This document shows, one piece after another, positions 19,802 through 29,814 of a DNA stretch of 64,000 nucleotides. The stretch lies in contig CM074146.1 of assembly GCA_037178625.1 (NCBI GenBank), positions 1,240,001 through 1,304,000 of the forward strand, read 5' to 3'. Positions within the stretch are counted from its first letter, which is position 1, and the number at the start of each line of letters is the position of its first letter. This DNA comes from Skeletonema tropicum (taxonomy: Eukaryota > Bacillariophyta > Thalassiosirophyceae > Thalassiosirales > Thalassiosiraceae). A program made the translations under genes and the position numbers. The notes beneath the pieces are model-generated. The model saw only the letters and a program-made list of their open reading frames with translations. It was not told where the DNA came from and searched no databases.

Positions 19802-22800
19802 CTAGTCAAGATATTCAGTTAGTGTATTTGCCTTTGCAACAGCACCCCACTCATTGTACTTCTCAAACGCCTGTGAGAAGTAATGTACTGATCTATTTCT
19901 TCTACCCGTCTCAAGGTAAAAGTGACCAGCAAGCTCATTTGCCAACGCCTCTTCATTCACAAACTTATGAATCTGCGAGCTCGATATTGCGGCATCATAC
20001 AGTGTTTCTGCCAGTTCGAAGTTTCGGCTACAAAAGTGCTGTTCGGCTTGGAGAAGAAATGACTCTGTGGACGCAGTAGTGTAGATAAGATTAGAGAGCA
20101 AAGCATGAGATAAAGTACTGAAAGACGAAAAGATAACACCATAGCGATAACGGCACTCACTGTTCTCAAAGTTCCATGCAGATGCCGAAACAGACAACTT
20201 GACGAACTCATCCTTACACTCAATCGCCCTATCTATCCATTTTTTTGAGCCGTTCTTGCCATTCATCTCTCTAGCAACCCAGAAGGATATAAGGCCAGAG
20301 TAGCTGAACATATTTGCAGACATGCAGTAGATGAAACGCAAAGTTAGTGTGTTGAAGATGCACGCTAAAAGAAGATGTACTCATTATGGATATGGACTTA
20401 CAATCTTCTGAAAATCATTGTTGGTGATGCACTTTCACACTGTTCGAGAGAGAAATACGTCTCGACAGCATCTCTTGCTTCACTGAGCTCTCTGAATATC
20501 AAAGCCTCTGAAAACTTCGCAAACATAACTAATTGCAAGTGTAATGCGTACTTTCCATCGCTCTCGCCCCCATTGAAGGTTCCTCCCAAGACATCCGTGA
20601 GATTATCCTGCTGTGGTGATGGTACATCTGATTCACCCTTGAGTCGCAAGGCAACTCGAAATATTGGCAGTAAAAGCGTGAGAACGACAAAATTCTTGTA
20701 AGATTTTGATTCCTTCATGGTGTTTTTCATCGAAACGATAACTGCGTTCAAATCCTTGCCGGACCATAAGCACAAGCTACTATATGCAAAGGAACTCGCC
20801 ACAGCGTATGGACTGCCACTTTTCATGGAAGCTTTATATACATCAAGATAGCACTCAATTGAGCTTTGCATGGGCTCAACATAGAGTCTTGTGTGATTCG
20901 AGTAAAACATGGTACTGCCCTCGTGAGCACGAGAGGGTATTTTCTTCATCAAAGATAATGCGAGCTTTGCGTAGCGGTATCCTTCGACAAAGTCGTCTTC
21001 AATAGTAGCGAGATAATTGCCATATTGAGCGAAAGCCGAAGGAGAGTGTGGGCTCATGCCATATGTCAAAGATATCTGTATTACCTTCAACGGGATGATT
21101 AACATCAGAGCTCTTTCGCCGTTTACATGTAGAGAAACATACAGTCTGACTAACAGCTCCACCGCCAAAATCTTTGAGGGATCTACCATGACCGGACAAC
21201 CCAGCAAAGCATCATCTGATAAACTAGCGAGCTTTCCTTTCGTCTCATCCAAGTACAAGTTGGTGATAGCTGGTGTGACCACCGAAGGAAGTGCTTCTCC
21301 TAGTTTTGTGAGCGTGCTATTAATGAGTTCCACGGCAGCAGACGCATTTCCAGACCAATTCTGCAAAGTAACTGTGACGGAGATCGCCTGAAATGTATCT
21401 TCAAAGCATTTGGCATTTTGCATGATTTGTTCTGTAAGCAATTTGACACTATCATGCTCTGCATTCATCAAGGCACACTTCGCCGCTGAATTGTACAATT
21501 CCAAGCTCAAATCATAATGCTCGCTCCAATGGTCTTTCCGCAGGTATGAGATGCCATGATCGAAAAATGAGTATGCCAAAAAGAAGTCTGACATGTTCAT
21601 AGCTTTTTTCCCCGCATCTAAGTTCAGATGTGCAACTACTACAGCTTGCTCTTCATCGATGACTGCTTGCGGCCCGCCGTGATTGATCTGCGAAACTGCG
21701 GTCAGTAGTAATCTGTCATCACGTTCTCTCGCTGCAACAAATCCTAACGCCAACCCATACCTGGAGCGGAGTGGAGTGCATTGTGAGTATTTGACCGAAG
21801 CAATGACACAAACAACACTAACGAGAGACTGACTTACCGATGGTGATGGAGACAACGTTCTTCTGGCTTCATCTTACTATAAGCAGCTTCCTGCAGCTTA
21901 TCGTGCATGAAGTAGAACTCTCCATTTCTCTTCCCAAGCACACTGTGAGCGACAGCGTCGTCAAGTGGAGCTATGAGTGATTGCTCTAATTCTCTCTCCA
22001 ACACTTCAATCAACGCAATATCGGCCCTTGCACCGAAGCATGACAGAACGACCAAGGCAGAAAGTACTTCAAAGGGCAAACGATCGAAAGACTTTGTGAT
22101 GAACGTAGCAACATTCTCTGGAATATTCATGCCAGCAATTCTGTCAGCTTCCCACACCCATCGACGACGAGAGAGAGAAGGATAAAGCATTCTCTGTTTG
22201 TACAATTCCATCATCACTTGCTTCACAAAAAGTGGACTCCCCTTCGTTTGATGGTGCAGAATGTCAGCGAGGGGGCGGGTGATGCGTGGTAGCAAAGACA
22301 ATTCAGTCGACACAAACTCATTCAGAGCACCTATGCTCATAGATGTGAGATGAATCCTGGTCATCTTGGTTCCACACAAACTGTTTACAGTCGTGAACAT
22401 TTTATGGAGAGGGTGAGATTCACTCATTTCATCATCACGACATGCCCCGAAGAAGAAAAAGCGGTGACCTTGGATGGATGAACCCGACAACATCAATATC
22501 TGATACAGAAGCGCAACAGAAGCGCTGTCTATCCATTGACAATCGTCAAGGAAGAGTATCAGAGGCTCCTCGTGACATCTAGCTATGACTTCAACAAATT
22601 GACAAAACAGATAACGCAGCTTCTTTTGTGCGTCCACTGCTGTGTTGTTCTTGTTGCTCTGACTGACATTGAAGTCGTCACCAAGAATATTCGCCAGGCT
22701 CGGCATTACTGCAACCAGGCAGTCCATCTCCTCCCCCACAATCTCCTTCAAAGCAATAGATACTCGTCCAGCAGTCAACTGATCTTCCACACTCACCCAA

Positions 22801-24124
22801 GCACAATACTTATCAAACGCAGAGCTGATGGCATGAAGAGGCTGCGACTCAAGTTTATCGAAGCGTCCAGATAAAAATATACTTTTGCCATTCTCATTGA
22901 CAGAGCTAGCAAATTCTTGCGAGAGCTTTGATTTGCCTATACCTGATGGCCCACAAACCATTGCGACCTCACACTCACATGATATTGATCGCTGAAAACA
23001 CTCTTTCAACGTACGCAGTTCTGTATCTCTACCGTACAGGGATGTTCCAAATTGTAGGCCGACGTTGGTAGCATTTGCCAAATCAATACCGTGGAGATAT
23101 AGTTTGGGAGAATCACTCATTAGCTTCAAATCATCTCTAACTTCTGAAATAAATGAATAAGCTTCCCCGTTACCAACGTGAGCATCTCCAATCATGCAAT
23201 CTAGCATATTGCTGATCAGGTCACAAAGAGCAGTGGGCAAGCCCAACAGCCTCAGTGGCTCTACAGATATCGATGCTATCGATGGCGCTAGTCCCACTCC
23301 CTGCTGTGATGAATTACCATCTAAGTTGGAGTTGTTCACTCTTCGTTTGGTCGGATTATGACCAAACGATTCATTGTATGCCCCGTGATGTGATTTGGTA
23401 GCTGCATGTCCCAAAGCTCCCGCCCCAGCTGTGAGGTGTCCGCCCGAAAAGAGCTCATAGAAGGCAATCCCCAATGAGCGTATTTCTAGTTTTCCATTAT
23501 TGCTGAGAGGCCTTCCGTCAACTGCGCCCTCATTCAAAGTAGCGCCTCGAACGTCCAAATAATCAACTGGTCTTCCAGAATTCATTTCATGTGCAAGCAG
23601 TGCAGAAGAAAACTGCTGTGCCAAATTATGCATCTCTCCTTGATTCAAATTATGCATCTCTCCGGGACTCGAAAATGGCTCAATATCGGTGGCCTTAGAT
23701 TCTAATGCGTCCCCCATCGCTCTGATAAGCATTTTGTGCTCTTATCATGTGCTCTAATTTCGCCCTGAATCTTCGTGCAGTACACAGAAATGTATTCAGA
23801 CCACGATTCATTGGCCGTCTCTATTATGGGCTGAAAAGCAATGATATTATCATTATTGCTGTTGCGCCGAGAAGAGCTCTCTTTGTTATCTTTATACCCC
23901 CTCTCTTCTTCAACGGTAGACAGCTGATCAGAAAGGGAGTGAGCAATTTTCAAAGCACATGATAGGTACTCTCGAGAGCAAACTATTTCGCCTAGATTTT
24001 GTTTGCCTTTTGATCTCAGCGAGTCAACGGCACCGACGGTCCATTGCTTCATGGACATGGGCTCCGGAGACGACACCGAGGCAGGAGGAGGTTGGTGTAA
24101 CATTGAGCTGTGGCGATTACTCAT
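19802..24124 (-). pseudogene. STAND-type NTPase with degenerate kinase C-lobe (copy B), N-terminal frame broken
   Basis: This has the same architecture as copy D: an N-terminal region, a kinase C-lobe-like stretch (RSLGIAFYELFSGG), LYGRDTEL, Walker A GPSGIGKS, Walker B LILFLDDCQW, GACRDDE, PLFVKQVMMELYK and helical repeats. Introns follow copy D; one is 20304-20402 and another, 20065-20160, is 96 nt long without a stop. The first exon is interrupted near 23690-23745: an A run has four A's (three in D, six in C) and an extra T creates a TAG, so 140 N-terminal residues are cut off from the rest. A shorter protein could start at an internal Met near 23717. A real lesion or a sequence error is possible. 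Confidence 0.75.
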
Positions 24125-24407
24125 CTCAGCTACGATGCAATAATAGGAGCATTATTAAGTATGGGTCATCTCTCTAGAGATTGTTTTTTCTTTTTTCACG
24201 TTCACAGCCAAACTGACATCATCTGTTTGTACAGCTCTGATTTTTTATTGAACTTTCTGAATCCTTTTGAAGATGGTCCAGCCGTTCCATGACTCTTGAG
24301 AGAGACTGCATGGTCAGAGGTCAGAGGTCATCTTTCCTTCTCTGACTAATTTAGACCTGAGAATGCTCATGTACCTGGGATGATCCAGTTGTTCGCATTC
24401 TTTAATA

Positions 24408-25074
24408 CTCCCTCTGTCCCACAAAAAATGAGCTATTTGAAGTTAATCGTAGTCCCACAAAAACTAGCTCTTTGACGTACTTATTCCTACGTGAGGTCCT
24501 ACACAAGTGTCCGAGAGGCCTCTTCAGTTTCACATTAGGGTTAGATTTTAAGGATATTTTAACGCCTTTTGTCACAATATAATAAAAAATACTTGCTTAA
24601 CAACCTCCAATCCTCCATATAATTGTAACCGGCGTGAAATAAGCTTTCCAACGATTGTGCAATACTCCCTCTGTCCCAAAAAAAATAGCTATTTGAAGTT
24701 AATCGTAGTCCCACAAAAAACTAGCTATTTGACGTACTTATTCCTACGTGAGGTCCTACACAAGTGTCCGAGAGGCCTCTTCATTTTCACAATAGGGTTA
24801 GATATAAGGATATTTTAACGCCTTTTGTCACAATATCATTACAAATACTTGCTTAACAACCTCCAACCTCCATATAATCGTAACCGGCGTGAAATAAGCT
24901 TTCCAACGATGTGCGATAGCAATTTTTTGGACGAAAATTGACCAAATTTTAACTATTTTAAATCAAAAAGCTCATTTTTTGTGGGACAGAGGGAGTAGCA
25001 TTTTTTTGGACGAAAATTGACCAAATTTTAACTATTTTACATTAAAAAGCTCATTTTTTGTGGGACAGAGGGAG
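24408..25074. mobile_element. Outer MITE (CTCCCTCTGTCCCA family, copy 2), split by copy 3
   Basis: The ends are CTCCCTCTGTCCCA and TGGGACAGAGGGAG with flanking TA at 24406-24407 and 25075-25076. It is interrupted after position 24664 by a second member of the same family. Without that insert it would be about 330 bp, the same size and content as copy 1. Confidence 0.88.
24665..24995. mobile_element. Inner MITE (same family, copy 3), nested
   Basis: A 331-bp element with the same terminal repeats, flanked by TA at 24663-24664 and 24996-24997. The target is the TA of the GTGCRATAGCA motif of the outer element, and the same motif is intact at about 24914 of this copy. Confidence 0.88.
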
Positions 25075-25267
25075 TACTAGTTTCTACTAAGTCTCTCATT
25101 CCGTTTTACACAGACAGAAGGAACTGTTCGAAACTACTCCTAATAGGAGTAACTTTTTTTCCTACTTACTTAGGTAGGGCGAATACGTAAGAATTTGTCT
25201 CTGCTACCGAACAGTACTCACAATCCACAATCACATGTTCATGTACATACAGGGACCTGCCGCGAAC

Positions 25268-25283
25268 TAGACCCCGGGGTCTA
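25268..25283. repeat. Palindrome TAGACCCCGGGGTCTA
   Basis: A perfect 16-nt palindrome. The duplicate at 39570-39590 has nine C's instead of four, which breaks the symmetry. Confidence 0.8.
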
Positions 25284-25468
25284 AAAATTTTGGCTAGTCT
25301 TCTCTAGGGGGGTCTAACTTGAGTTTTCACCCAAGAGACCCACCACCTCCACGATGCCGATGACATCATGATGTTGTGTGTTGATGTAGTGGCTGGACGG
25401 ATCTTGTTGACATTTGAAAAAGCATCCGTTGGATTGCCTATACGAAGGTTGACTCCATTAGACTCGAG

Positions 25469-25708
25469 GTGAACACAATCAAGTGCAGCAACTTGAGTTC
25501 ACAAGCAATGCTTGCAAATAATGACATCAATGTGACTGCGTGTTGCTTTGATGTAGACTTTTCTAAAGATTTGCTGGTATCAATCCATGCGGCCCCGTGT
25601 TTTTGGGAATTTCTGTTTCATAACAAGACCAAGCGAATCATTCGTGTGGCAAAGCCATATGATACATCGGATTACGGAGCAACTACTCTTGTTCGGGTTG
25701 CCTACTAG
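25469..25708 (+). pseudogene. Coding-like remnant, unknown family
   Basis: A 79-codon frame with natural protein composition (for example NDINVTACCFDVDF and IRVAKPYDTSDYG), open upstream of its first Met codon. I do not recognise the family. It ends in TAG and no continuation is seen; it may be an exon remnant. Confidence 0.35.
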
Positions 25709-25822
25709 GGTGCACCGTGTGCGAGTAAAAGAGGAGAGATAAAGCAGTACTCTAGGCGCATGCACATAGCTGAGGTTGAACTTGAACAATGAGCGGCAAC
25801 CTCAGGTATCTTGATTTTCGAA

Positions 25823-25864
25823 CGCTGACCCCATGCCTGCGAGAGGCAGGCGATGGGGTCAGCG
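25823..25864. other. Strong imperfect hairpin
   Basis: CGCTGACCCCAT pairs with ATGGGGTCAGCG, extended by GCCTGC/GCAGGC with one bulged base and a short loop. Confidence 0.7.
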
Positions 25865-26089
25865 GCAGATTCTTCTAACTACTCACTAAATTGAGATATG
25901 AAATAAAATCCTTTTTCCTAGCATTGCCTAGCCGTATCATAGCTTATGCGGGCAGCATTACTACTTATTCGATCGTAAACCAAACGATAACATGCCAAAA
26001 GAATCGCTGTAACATTTGTGTGACGATTCGAACTTTGGGGTAACAAAATGTAACAAAGACTAACCCTAACAAAATTCCTTCCCGCAATA

Positions 26090-26432
26090 AATAAGGATTT
26101 CTACACTTAAGGATTTCCCGCAATTTTACCCAGATCATGCGGTTCGACAGATAGATTTCGATTTCAGCGCTTCATGGGTCCCTCCCCACTCCGCGAATAT
26201 TGAGATGCCTTTGCAATGCATTTTGGGAATGGTGTGGCATTCTAACAAGGCATATGATCTTGGTTTTCCTTTCACGTTTGGTGACTTAACACCAGAAGAT
26301 GTTGGCGGTAGTATTGCAGAATCTCAGAAGGTGAAAATGGATAAGATGGTGGATTGGCATAACAGCCCTTTCCTTACATACATGTGCAAGAAGGAGAAAA
26401 CGTATTACAAGATTGTCAAGAAGCATATATAG
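26090..26432 (+). pseudogene. Coding-like remnant, unknown family
   Basis: The frame is open from about 26090 with protein-like composition (FDFSASWVPPHSANIEM, then FPFTFGDLTPEDVGG), ending in TAG at 26432. The only Met start, at about 26205, is internal. It could be the end of a transposon or host gene whose 5' part is missing. It ends 64 bp before the candidate element's left terminus. Confidence 0.35.
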
Positions 26433-26953
26433 TCAAGAAAAATGTGTCAAGTGCTTAACCAAAAATATAGGAATAAAAAATGCACCACCAACATTCCAAC
26501 CATTTTTTGAAAACGGCACTTTTGTGCCGTTTTCCGTAGAGCTCTGGTATGTTTCTACGTGTAGGCAAAACGGCACTTTTGTGCCGTTTTGCTACTCCGA
26601 CGAAGGTCTCGTGCAATTGTTGGAACAAAGCATGAGCCATTGTGTGGCCTAAAGGTTACTTTCTTGCGTAGAAGGGCTACAGGTTTGTAAGGGAAAACAC
26701 AAAAGGAGCTGTACTTTACTCGCTTAGCTTTGACACTAACAAGTCGGAGTAGCAAAACGGCACTTTTGACTTTTGGGCTTCTGGTTCATAGATGTGGGAT
26801 TTTTTATAAACACAAGTACTAATTCCTATGTAGGGAAGGGTTCCATATAAGTGGAGCTCAAGCAAACTTTACTTTGAGGCTGTACGCAGCTATTTTCTGT
26901 TGTAATCTGTTGAATCTGTTGTAATGTTCAATGGTAAAATAACTAAAAGACGG

Positions 26954-26976
26954 CTTGTCACTACACGAGTGACAAG
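26954..26976. other. Perfect 9-bp hairpin
   Basis: Arms CTTGTCACT and AGTGACAAG surround ACACG in a long non-coding stretch (26760-27670). Confidence 0.75.
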
Positions 26977-27677
26977 TACGCGCCTTCGGGATATCGGTTG
27001 TGCTTAGAATAGATAGTTAGCTGTGCTATTTCTGTAGGTTAGGTACACATTTCGGGGGTTAGCTGCAGACAATCTAGTGTGACGTTTGGCAGCAGGATTT
27101 ACGACAGATGTTACCGTGAGAGGATGTACAATCTCCACGGGCGATGTTTTGTAAAAGCATGAGCCATAGTTCATAGCTGTTTGTCAGGGGACGGAAGGGC
27201 TATGTTGGTTAGTAATGCTTCTGCTGAAGCAGTGAATCGTCAGTGAAGGTGTTGAGAACAGTAGTGTCCTAGAAATGTTGGGAACATCTTCGACGTATGT
27301 GTGCGCCAAGGGTGCAATAGTGGCGGTAGAATCTGCCAATCCATCAGTCCGTTGTGGGAACTTAGATCGTATCCTCTAGGCTCAGGGTCTTTTGCAGTAG
27401 TGACTGTGAGTAGTTTGGCAAGCTTTCACTAGCAAGGGACCGCAACCACTATTTTTTATAAATTCATAAACACCCATATTGAGCATGACAAAAAATAAAT
27501 TGGGTAGATATTTTCATCCACATGTCCGTCGACTTCGCCTCTTTGTCGCCAAACGCCACCTCGCCACGCACCGGCACCCACGCCAATTTTGAATTTTGTT
27601 CGGAACATGACACGAGGAAAAGCGCTCGTAAGTATGAGTAGGCTACAATAAGTACGTGAACATACTAAGGCGAGCAA

Positions 27678-28223
27678 ATGGTGAAGACCAAAGGATCCAA
27701 AGATAAAAAGAAAAGGAAGCCGCGCAGGGTTATGACCGCGGAGGAAATTGAGGAACAGCAGAGAAAATCACTAGCTACAAAAGAAGGCACTAGACGAAAG
27801 CAGAAAGAGCATGCCGAGAGAGTTCGGCCGGCAGCACAATTCTTCAACCGCCGTCGCAGAACACAAGAGCATCCTAGTAGTGAGGCGAACAATGCCGACG
27901 TCGGCAATAACAGCAACAATGGTGCTCGTAGCGATGGCAGTGCCTTGGATGATCCGGTTCAAGGGGCAGCAAACGAGGATGAATATCAAAATGACATTGA
28001 TGCACAAGATAACAACAACAACAGCGCCAGCAGCAGCAACAGCAATGAGCGACATCCAAACGAAGAAGACGAGGCAGCTGAGGAGGTTGTCACAATCGAT
28101 AGCAATTCGGCGAGGTATGTCAATCCAGCGGATGTGACTGCAAATCTAGATGTAGAAGACGACGAAGGCGGAGGCGATGACGGGGTTCCTCAAGATCGGG
28201 CATTACGATACATGGGAAATTGA
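27678..28223 (+). CDS. Basic/acidic N-terminal part of an unknown, possibly transposon-encoded protein
   Basis: A 181-codon frame. Residues 1-75 are very basic (KDKKKRKPRRV, RRKQKEHAERV, FNRRRRTQEH) and 80-180 are acidic and Asn/Ser-rich. It overlaps the next frame by 47 nt; the two probably make one protein through a one-base change or an unrecognised intron near 28180. No family is recognised. It sits inside the hairpin-ended candidate element, so a DNA-binding accessory or transposase function is possible but unproven. Confidence 0.5.
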   Translation: MVKTKGSKDKKKRKPRRVMTAEEIEEQQRKSLATKEGTRRKQKEHAERVRPAAQFFNRRRRTQEHPSSEANNADVGNNSNNGARSDGSALDDPVQGAANEDEYQNDIDAQDNNNNSASSSNSNERHPNEEDEAAEEVVTIDSNSARYVNPADVTANLDVEDDEGGGDDGVPQDRALRYMGN

Positions 28224-28998
28224 CGAGTTGCAATCACTTGTTTACAAAAACCGTGGATACTTCATTTTCCCTCATTGGTCTAATTCCAGCGATTATGTTA
28301 CGACAGAAGAGAGTTTTGACGTGGTTGCTTTGCACAGCAAAGATATCCAGGACGCACTTCAAGCACGTTGCCAAGTGATTGCACCTCTTCCAAAGCTCAC
28401 GAGGGAGCTAGAATTTCAATGCAAAGCCATGGGGACTCCGCTTCCATTTTTGCCGTTTTCAACCGACGAAGAAAGAATGCAATTCTCAACCTATCTTCAC
28501 AGTCTTCAATCTCCTGTCAATACTATTGATGATGTAAAGGCTGCTATTGATTGGTGTTCCCTTGTTGACGGACAGAAGATTATGCCGAAACTTCCATGTC
28601 ATATTCGCACGTACATTCGTACATGGTTGAGGAATCAGCGATCCAAGGAATTATTCGAGCGCTCTAAAAGCGGGAGGGAAAAATTGGACGAGCTCAATTC
28701 TATTGAGCAAACAAATGCAGCTGCAGCTACAAATCCACCTATCCCTCTCCCTCCTACAATTCCACAGCCACAACCAATTGCGATGCACAATGAGCCATAC
28801 ACGATAGTTGCAAATAGCTTAATTGGCGAAGCACCCGCATCTCGAGTAAAAAGATCAAGGGGTGACCGTGGGAAAGACAAAGAAGGGACGACTCGGAAGA
28901 AGAGGCGGTGCCTCACTTGTGTGGAGAAGGGAGGTCCAAACTTTGCCACATGTAAAGGACGAACGTCACGTGGCACATGTGAGTACTTCCCTACATAA
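28177..28998 (+). CDS. C-terminal part of the same protein, with Cys-rich tail
   Basis: A 273-codon frame. It has a globular part (about residues 10-165, GHYDTWEIDELQSLVYKN to HIRTYIRTWLRNQR), then a Pro-rich linker, a basic nuclear-localisation-like run (KRSRGDRGKDK) and a Cys-rich end CLTCVEKGGPNFATCKGR...TCEYF, with four or five Cys in a zinc-knuckle-like spacing. Protein ends like this are common in transposon-encoded proteins of algae and fungi, in my experience, but I cannot name the superfamily. The start shown is internal if the two frames form one gene. Confidence 0.5.
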   Translation: MTGFLKIGHYDTWEIDELQSLVYKNRGYFIFPHWSNSSDYVTTEESFDVVALHSKDIQDALQARCQVIAPLPKLTRELEFQCKAMGTPLPFLPFSTDEERMQFSTYLHSLQSPVNTIDDVKAAIDWCSLVDGQKIMPKLPCHIRTYIRTWLRNQRSKELFERSKSGREKLDELNSIEQTNAAAATNPPIPLPPTIPQPQPIAMHNEPYTIVANSLIGEAPASRVKRSRGDRGKDKEGTTRKKRRCLTCVEKGGPNFATCKGRTSRGTCEYFPT

Positions 28999-29630
28999 TT
29001 AAATATTAATATATTCTCATGTCATCATTTATTACTTATGATCATAGTCACCCAGAGAGGTCAAACCAGCTAATAATTACATTTTACAAGGCAAGTATCT
29101 TTCTTCTTCTTTTTTCCTCTTTTTCTTCCTCTTTTTTTCCTCTTTTTTTCCTTTTTTTCCCTCCTCTTTTCACAAAATTTGGCGTCCACATGTATGGACC
29201 AAAAGCCCACTTTTGTGCCGTTTTCATGCCCTTGCGGTGCTGAGCCCATTGGCAAAACGGCACAAAAGTGCCGTTTTCAAAATGGTTGGGATATGGCAAG
29301 TTCAAGGTGCGCAAGGGTAAAATTACCCTCTCGAGCTGGCTACGCACGGATAGAAAAGCCGATATCGAACACAAAACGCATCATTTTGGATAGAAACAGG
29401 TATTTTTCACCCCAACAACCAGCCAAATCTTGTTGCGACGCAGAAAATCTGGCATTACTACGTCAATGTTGGCCAATAATATGCCGATGCTTTAAGCTGA
29501 AAGACTAATAACTTTCTACTTATCGTTTGGAATGCATCTTCAACGTTTGGTGGTGGTGCTCCGTTCAACTGCTGCGATATTTGCTGTAATCACGCAGAAA
29601 CACTAAAAAATCTTGCAAAAGTGCACCTGA

Positions 29631-29814
29631 CATGACGAATCCGAAGGCAAACCATGGCATTATCGATCCCATACACCCTCCATCAACACTAAGAAGACAC
29701 TCCCTAACCCAATTTTTCACGCTGATTCCAATTATGTAAGCTGCAGCGTCCAATTCAAAGTAGTTTTGATGATAATTGTGGGTGACGCACATACACATGA
29801 ATGTCTGCACATAC
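29631..29814 (-). pseudogene. Duplicated gene fragment (copy near B)
   Basis: 184 bp repeated at 39759-39942. On the minus strand it reads protein-like (ELDAAAYIIGISVKNWV, SVDGGCMGSIMPWFAFGF). I do not recognise the gene. Here it continues into different sequence (SGALLQDFLVFLRDYSKY) beyond 29630. Confidence 0.5.

Larger units (their letters stand above)
19676..25447. repeat. Segmental duplication unit, copy B
   Basis: This stretch is nearly identical to 34767-39758 in the same orientation, from the shared ATTGAG-AACAAATGTAACGTG flank to CCTATACGAAG. The main differences are the nested MITE (24408-25074) and its neighbouring extra sequence present only here. A further 184 bp of the unit continues at 29631-29814 after a 4.18-kb interruption. 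Confidence 0.85.
26496..29290 (+). mobile_element. Candidate DNA element with hairpin-bearing terminal inverted repeats
   Basis: The left end (26496-26533) reads CCAACCATTTTTTG followed by a hairpin with arms AAAACGGCAC and GTGCCGTTTT. The right end (29254-29289) is the inverted complement, with two fewer T's. About 2.8 kb lie between, holding the basic/acidic protein gene at 27678-28998. Extra hairpin copies sit at 26567-26590 and, partially, at 26755 and 29209-29225. No target duplication is clear (ATTCCAACC against ATCCCAACC at the edges), and no catalytic transposase motif is recognised, so the element status is inferred. Confidence 0.45.
25448..29630. other. 4,183-bp segment present in copy B but absent from copy C
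   Basis: In copy C, CCTATACGAAG is joined directly to CATGACGAATCC (39758/39759). Here the same two sequences are separated by 4,183 bp. No target duplication is seen at the two edges, so a deletion in C is as likely as an insertion here. The segment holds coding-like remnants (25469-26432), the hairpin-ended candidate element (26496-29290) and pyrimidine-rich DNA at 29099-29170. Confidence 0.75.
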
